33,474 bases of DNA from Candidatus Bathyarchaeota archaeon. GTDB lineage: Archaea; Thermoproteota; Bathyarchaeia; 40CM-2-53-6; JALHTG01. Shown piece after piece: positions 31,178 to 33,474 of this stretch (position 1 is the first letter of the stretch; every line of letters begins with the position of its first letter). Where the stretch lies: positions 1-33,474 of the forward strand of contig JALHTG010000086.1 of assembly GCA_022865705.1 (NCBI GenBank), in the 5' to 3' direction. The notes below the pieces were generated by a model that worked only from the letters and a program-made list of their open reading frames with translations, had not been told where the DNA came from and did no database searches. The position numbers were made by a program, and so were the translations under genes.

Positions 31178-31740
31178 CGCTTCTCCTCCTCAAATTCGCT
31201 CACTCTCTTGATCTCCATCCGCATCACGCTCTCAACCTCACGTCTACGCCACCAGAGCCATCCATAATGCGCCACAACTGTCACAAGAAGCGAGGCAACA
31301 GGCACCATTGCAAAAGTGAAGATCTTTCCATAGTATGTTCTCTGCGTCGATTCATCACGCAGTTTTCCAGCCTCCAACACCAGTCTCGCGGAAACATCGA
31401 TGCTCAGCTGGCCCTGAGCAACCGCTGCTCCCACGTCGCCCTGCGCCAGAAGCTGCTCTCCCCTCTCGATCATCCAAAGAGCCAGATTCAACCGGTCAAC
31501 CAAATCCTTCAATCGGCCCCGATCAGCGCCAGCCGCTTCAGCTTCCCGCACCGCCACAATCGCCTTCCTCAACTCTGTCTCCGCCCTGTCGAGAGCCTCA
31601 TTGCTCCCAGCCATCGTTGAGGTACCAAAGCCCACGGCCTGATTTGCTCGCGAGAAAGCGTTGACTCCCAGAATCCCGATCGTCACGAGTAGCACAACGC
31701 CAAACGTCGTTAGCCTAGCTTGCAAATCGTCTCGCCACAC
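31174..31740 (-). CDS. Membrane protein with helical extracellular domain
   Basis: This 188-residue protein starts with GTG at 31740. It has an N-terminal helix (FGVVLLVTIGILGVNAF), then a long helical region rich in Ala, Glu and Arg (ALDRAETELRKAIVAVREAE) and a second helix (IFTFAMVPVASLLVTVVAHY) with a charged cytosolic tail. It probably forms a complex with the co-translated protein at 30548-31177. The family is not named. Confidence 0.7.
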   Translation of the reverse strand: MWRDDLQARLTTFGVVLLVTIGILGVNAFSRANQAVGFGTSTMAGSNEALDRAETELRKAIVAVREAEAAGADRGRLKDLVDRLNLALWMIERGEQLLAQGDVGAAVAQGQLSIDVSARLVLEAGKLRDESTQRTYYGKIFTFAMVPVASLLVTVVAHYGWLWWRRREVESVMRMEIKRVSEFEEEKR

Positions 31741-31820
31741 CGTTCAGCGGAACCATGTGTCAAACCATATTACGATGAGATGTGATAAGTTATTCCGTCA
31801 GAAAAAAGAGGTAAGGTGGG

Positions 31821-32429
31821 TTGAACGTTGAGAGGGCCGAGATCCCGCTTAGACTGTTCATAATGCAGAGAATTATGGCGGAGAACCCTCGAACAGTGAG
31901 AGACCTCTTCCGAATCATCAAGCTGAGGAGACCTAGAATCTCTGAGGAAGAGTTCATCAACACGATCAGGGAGCTGAGGGAGAGCGGAACACTCACGCTT
32001 GAGCCCGCGGCTCTCCAAGTCAACTCTTACCCAGCTTACCTCAAGCTGCAGGATGAAAACGCATGGCTCTACCTGGTCGCACTTCTCACCCTCTCAACAT
32101 TTCTAGCAATCTACGTCATGCCAAGCGTATACCCATTAATCATATTCAGGTGGATCATCGGGTCCATGTTCGTTCTGTTCCTGCCAGGATACGTCACAAT
32201 CCAAGCACTATTCCCTGAAGGAAAGGAACTGGACAGCATAGAAAGGCTCGCCTTGACAATCGGCCTAAGCCTCGCCATCACCCCCTTGATAGGGCTTCTG
32301 CTGAACTACACCCCTTGGGGCATAAGGCTCGACCCCATAGTCGCAGCCCTATCCATGTTCACACTGGGCATAGGGATGGCAGGCAGCTTTCGAAAATACA
32401 GAATTGCAAGAAATACTGGGAAAGCTTAG
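31821..32429 (+). CDS. DUF1616 protein with N-terminal winged-helix-like domain
   Basis: This 202-residue protein has a TTG start at 31821 after GGTAAGGTGGG. Residues 1-75 look like a winged helix (VRDLFRIIKLRRPRISEEEF). The rest is the DUF1616 membrane region: IIFRWIIGSMFVLFLPGYVT, ALFPEGKELDSIERLALTIG and two more helices. It is divergent from the two membrane genes with an 80-bp shared promoter region, so it may sense a surface signal together with them. It ends soon after the fourth helix, and the extracellular part seems to be encoded separately. Confidence 0.8.
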   Translation: MNVERAEIPLRLFIMQRIMAENPRTVRDLFRIIKLRRPRISEEEFINTIRELRESGTLTLEPAALQVNSYPAYLKLQDENAWLYLVALLTLSTFLAIYVMPSVYPLIIFRWIIGSMFVLFLPGYVTIQALFPEGKELDSIERLALTIGLSLAITPLIGLLLNYTPWGIRLDPIVAALSMFTLGIGMAGSFRKYRIARNTGKA

Positions 32430-32470
32430 GGTGGCTGGCTGACGCTTTCCAAAGCAGCACGACGGGCGCG

Positions 32471-32725
32471 TTAACAGATTCTTCGATGGCGCGCAGGGAA
32501 AACCGCATACTTCAGTTCTTCCACCACTTCAGAAGGCTTTCCAGACCTGATGCATCCGCACCAGAAGACTATGCGCCCATTTCTTCGCTGAACTAAAACC
32601 ATGTCGCCGTGCACCGGACATCGAAGCCTCGTGAGAAGCCACAAAGCATGGAAGTAATCCTCGGTTAATGGCACTCTATCCATCTGAAGCGTAGTAGGCG
32701 GAACATCTTTCTGCAAAGCGTCCAC
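32471..32725 (-). CDS. Small CPxH...CGC putative zinc-binding protein
   Basis: This 84-residue protein contains LTRLRCPVHGDMVLVQ and RIVFWCGCIRSGKPSEVVEE, the same Cys-x2-His and Cys-x-Cys set as the protein at 30222-30497. It is convergent with the DUF1616 gene. The two homologues flank the DUF1616 system, which may hint at a link. The function is unknown. Confidence 0.65.
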   Translation of the reverse strand: MDALQKDVPPTTLQMDRVPLTEDYFHALWLLTRLRCPVHGDMVLVQRRNGRIVFWCGCIRSGKPSEVVEELKYAVFPARHRRIC

Positions 32726-32993
32726 GTTCCCCAGTGACTATTGGAGGCAACTGGCTAATGAGAGAATACAAAGTTCTGATGTATATGCGAGTAAATCTCG
32801 AAACACGGCTTCACAGAAATGTCGATTTTTCCAGTTGACGCGTGCGAGAAAGAAATCTGGAAGAGCTCAGACGCTGCTATCGTCCTTTCGCCCTTACTCT
32901 CATCAAGAGGTAGAACTACGGCTTGTTGGACTGAGTGCTGGTACCATTAATGCTTGAATCCATCTGCGTCGACTGTCTCGCATCTGTCTCCAC

Positions 32994-33047
32994 CTAAACC
33001 TGTATGTTCCTCCCACAGACTCTACAAAACTTGTCAGCAGGCTCAGC
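32994..33047 (-). pseudogene. C-terminal half of a zinc ribbon, joined to GC motif
   Basis: Leaving the motif on the minus strand the frame reads ARAEPADKFCRVCGRNIQV-stop. This is the second CxxC knuckle and tail of a zinc ribbon such as the one at the end of the CPBP protease. The first CxxC and everything upstream are absent. It has no start codon. Confidence 0.6.
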
Positions 33048-33054
33048 GCGCGCC
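33045..33054. repeat. GC motif (AGCGCGCGCC)
   Basis: It borders the zinc-ribbon shard and has an eight-base alternating core. It lies 37 bp from the stop of the PIN gene at the right edge. Confidence 0.7.
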
Positions 33055-33090
33055 GTATTAACTTGAGGAATGATGAGACAGGACTGCGCT

Positions 33091-33474
33091 TTAAGAAGCC
33101 AACTGATCTGGCGAGAGCAGGGTGTCTTTGAGTTCCTTCGTCTGTATGAACGATTTGAGGTCATTGTCCAACGTCAACAACCTGAGATCTAGCTGAGTCG
33201 AACTAGCGTACAGTATGTTATCGATCATATCTTTGTGGCCCAACTTGTAGAGTCTGAATGCTTCGTTCATGATCTTGGAATCTTCGTTCACTCGCCTGTA
33301 GCGGCCGCTTTCCATTACGCTTCGCAGACCAATCCTGAAGCTTTCAGGTTGGGAGGGTGCATCCTCAATGGTCCTGGCCAGCACCCACAGTGATTCCAAG
33401 ATGCTGAAGGAGGAGTAGTGTATCTCGGGGGCTTTTGCGGCCAGCAGCCTCAACCCTTTCGAGACCTTCTCGCC
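33091..33474 (-). CDS. PIN-domain protein (partial, N-terminus outside window)
   Basis: The minus-strand frame is open to the window edge, giving about 127 residues. SFSILESLWVLAR carries the middle Glu, and KDMIDNILYASSTQLDLRLL with TLDNDLKSFI the C-terminal aspartates of a PIN nuclease. The first acidic residue should lie beyond the edge. An antitoxin would also be expected there. Confidence 0.75.
   Translation of the reverse strand, partial: GEKVSKGLRLLAAKAPEIHYSSFSILESLWVLARTIEDAPSQPESFRIGLRSVMESGRYRRVNEDSKIMNEAFRLYKLGHKDMIDNILYASSTQLDLRLLTLDNDLKSFIQTKELKDTLLSPDQLAS

Larger units (their letters stand above)
32726..33090. other. 365-bp gap with a zinc-ribbon shard and a GC motif
   Basis: I see no intact gene. 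It contains the zinc-ribbon shard (32994-33047) and the GC motif at 33045-33054. The rest (32726-32993) is not recognised. Confidence 0.55.

Noticed and set aside
508-33054. GC motifs as restriction or assembly junctions (for example a GCGCGC cutting site)
   Set aside because: An artefact from ligated fragments is possible, but shards show frameshifts and 5-12 percent divergence from their matches, and the motif varies in length and ends, which suits old biological events better. Long reads are needed to exclude it fully.
1-33474. tRNA or rRNA genes
   Set aside because: No cloverleaf with a GTTCRA T-loop and CCA-proximal stem, and no rRNA-like conserved blocks, were seen on reading both strands.

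Overview
The window looks archaeal. Several genes have TATA-like boxes 26-50 bp upstream of the start. TTG and GTG starts are common and follow GGAGG or GGTGAT ribosome-binding sites. The protein families (DUF2206 and DUF1616 membrane proteins, CysD with a kinase-less CysN, a prepilin-like secretion signal, PIN toxins with RHH or UPF0175 antitoxins) fit an uncultured TACK-type archaeon such as a Bathyarchaeia-like lineage. That placement is an inference from gene content and is not proven. I saw no rRNA, tRNA or CRISPR array.

Layout. (1) 1-12923 is a surface-glycan locus: partial UTP-glucose-1-phosphate uridylyltransferase, NAD-dependent sugar epimerase, two GT4 glycosyltransferases, a DUF362 protein, a Gfo/Idh/MocA oxidoreductase, a DUF2206 membrane protein, an alkaline-phosphatase/sulfatase-fold protein, a Wzx-like flippase, and a GT2 transferase fused behind the N-terminus of a second flippase. 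(2) 13060-16711 holds a broken DDE transposase, a 705-residue secreted beta-helix protein, and a patchwork of gene fragments. (3) 16726-23336 is a sulfur/anion module: a small RHH protein divergent from cysD, a small phosphatase-fold protein, cysN, and a PstS-PstC-PstA-PstB-like ABC importer whose ATPase gene has an in-frame TAG. (4) 23592-26851 carries a small membrane protein, a CPBP protease with a zinc ribbon, and a secreted protein with two lectin-like repeats. (5) 26852-33474 is accessory DNA: a VapBC-like pair, a YgiT-type antitoxin with only the tail of its toxin, a second PIN/UPF0175 pair, two related CPxH...CGC mini-proteins, a split DUF1616 system, and a partial PIN gene at the right edge.

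The most unusual signal is a recurrent palindromic motif built on (GC)n, consensus TAGCGCGCGCTA. I count about 16 copies with at least 8 alternating G/C bases, almost all outside intact genes. The DNA between neighbouring copies is repeatedly a short, promoterless, truncated piece of a recognisable gene: a transposase, GT2, sulfatase-like protein, C-terminal membrane anchor, GNAT acetyltransferase, DUF4258 toxin tail or half zinc ribbon. One piece is a 99-bp copy, 94/99 identical by eye, of part of the sulfatase-like gene 8.5 kb away. Another 60-bp piece occurs twice. I interpret this as a motif-bordered gene-shard system, either a recombination or insertion hotspot or an undescribed mobile or capture element. 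The mechanism is unknown.

Working together, the first region would make activated sugars, assemble a glycan on a lipid, flip it and modify it. The cys module would activate sulfate to APS next to an oxyanion importer, possibly feeding sulfation or assimilation. The right-hand part is toxin-antitoxin and regulatory DNA scarred by the GC-motif insertions.
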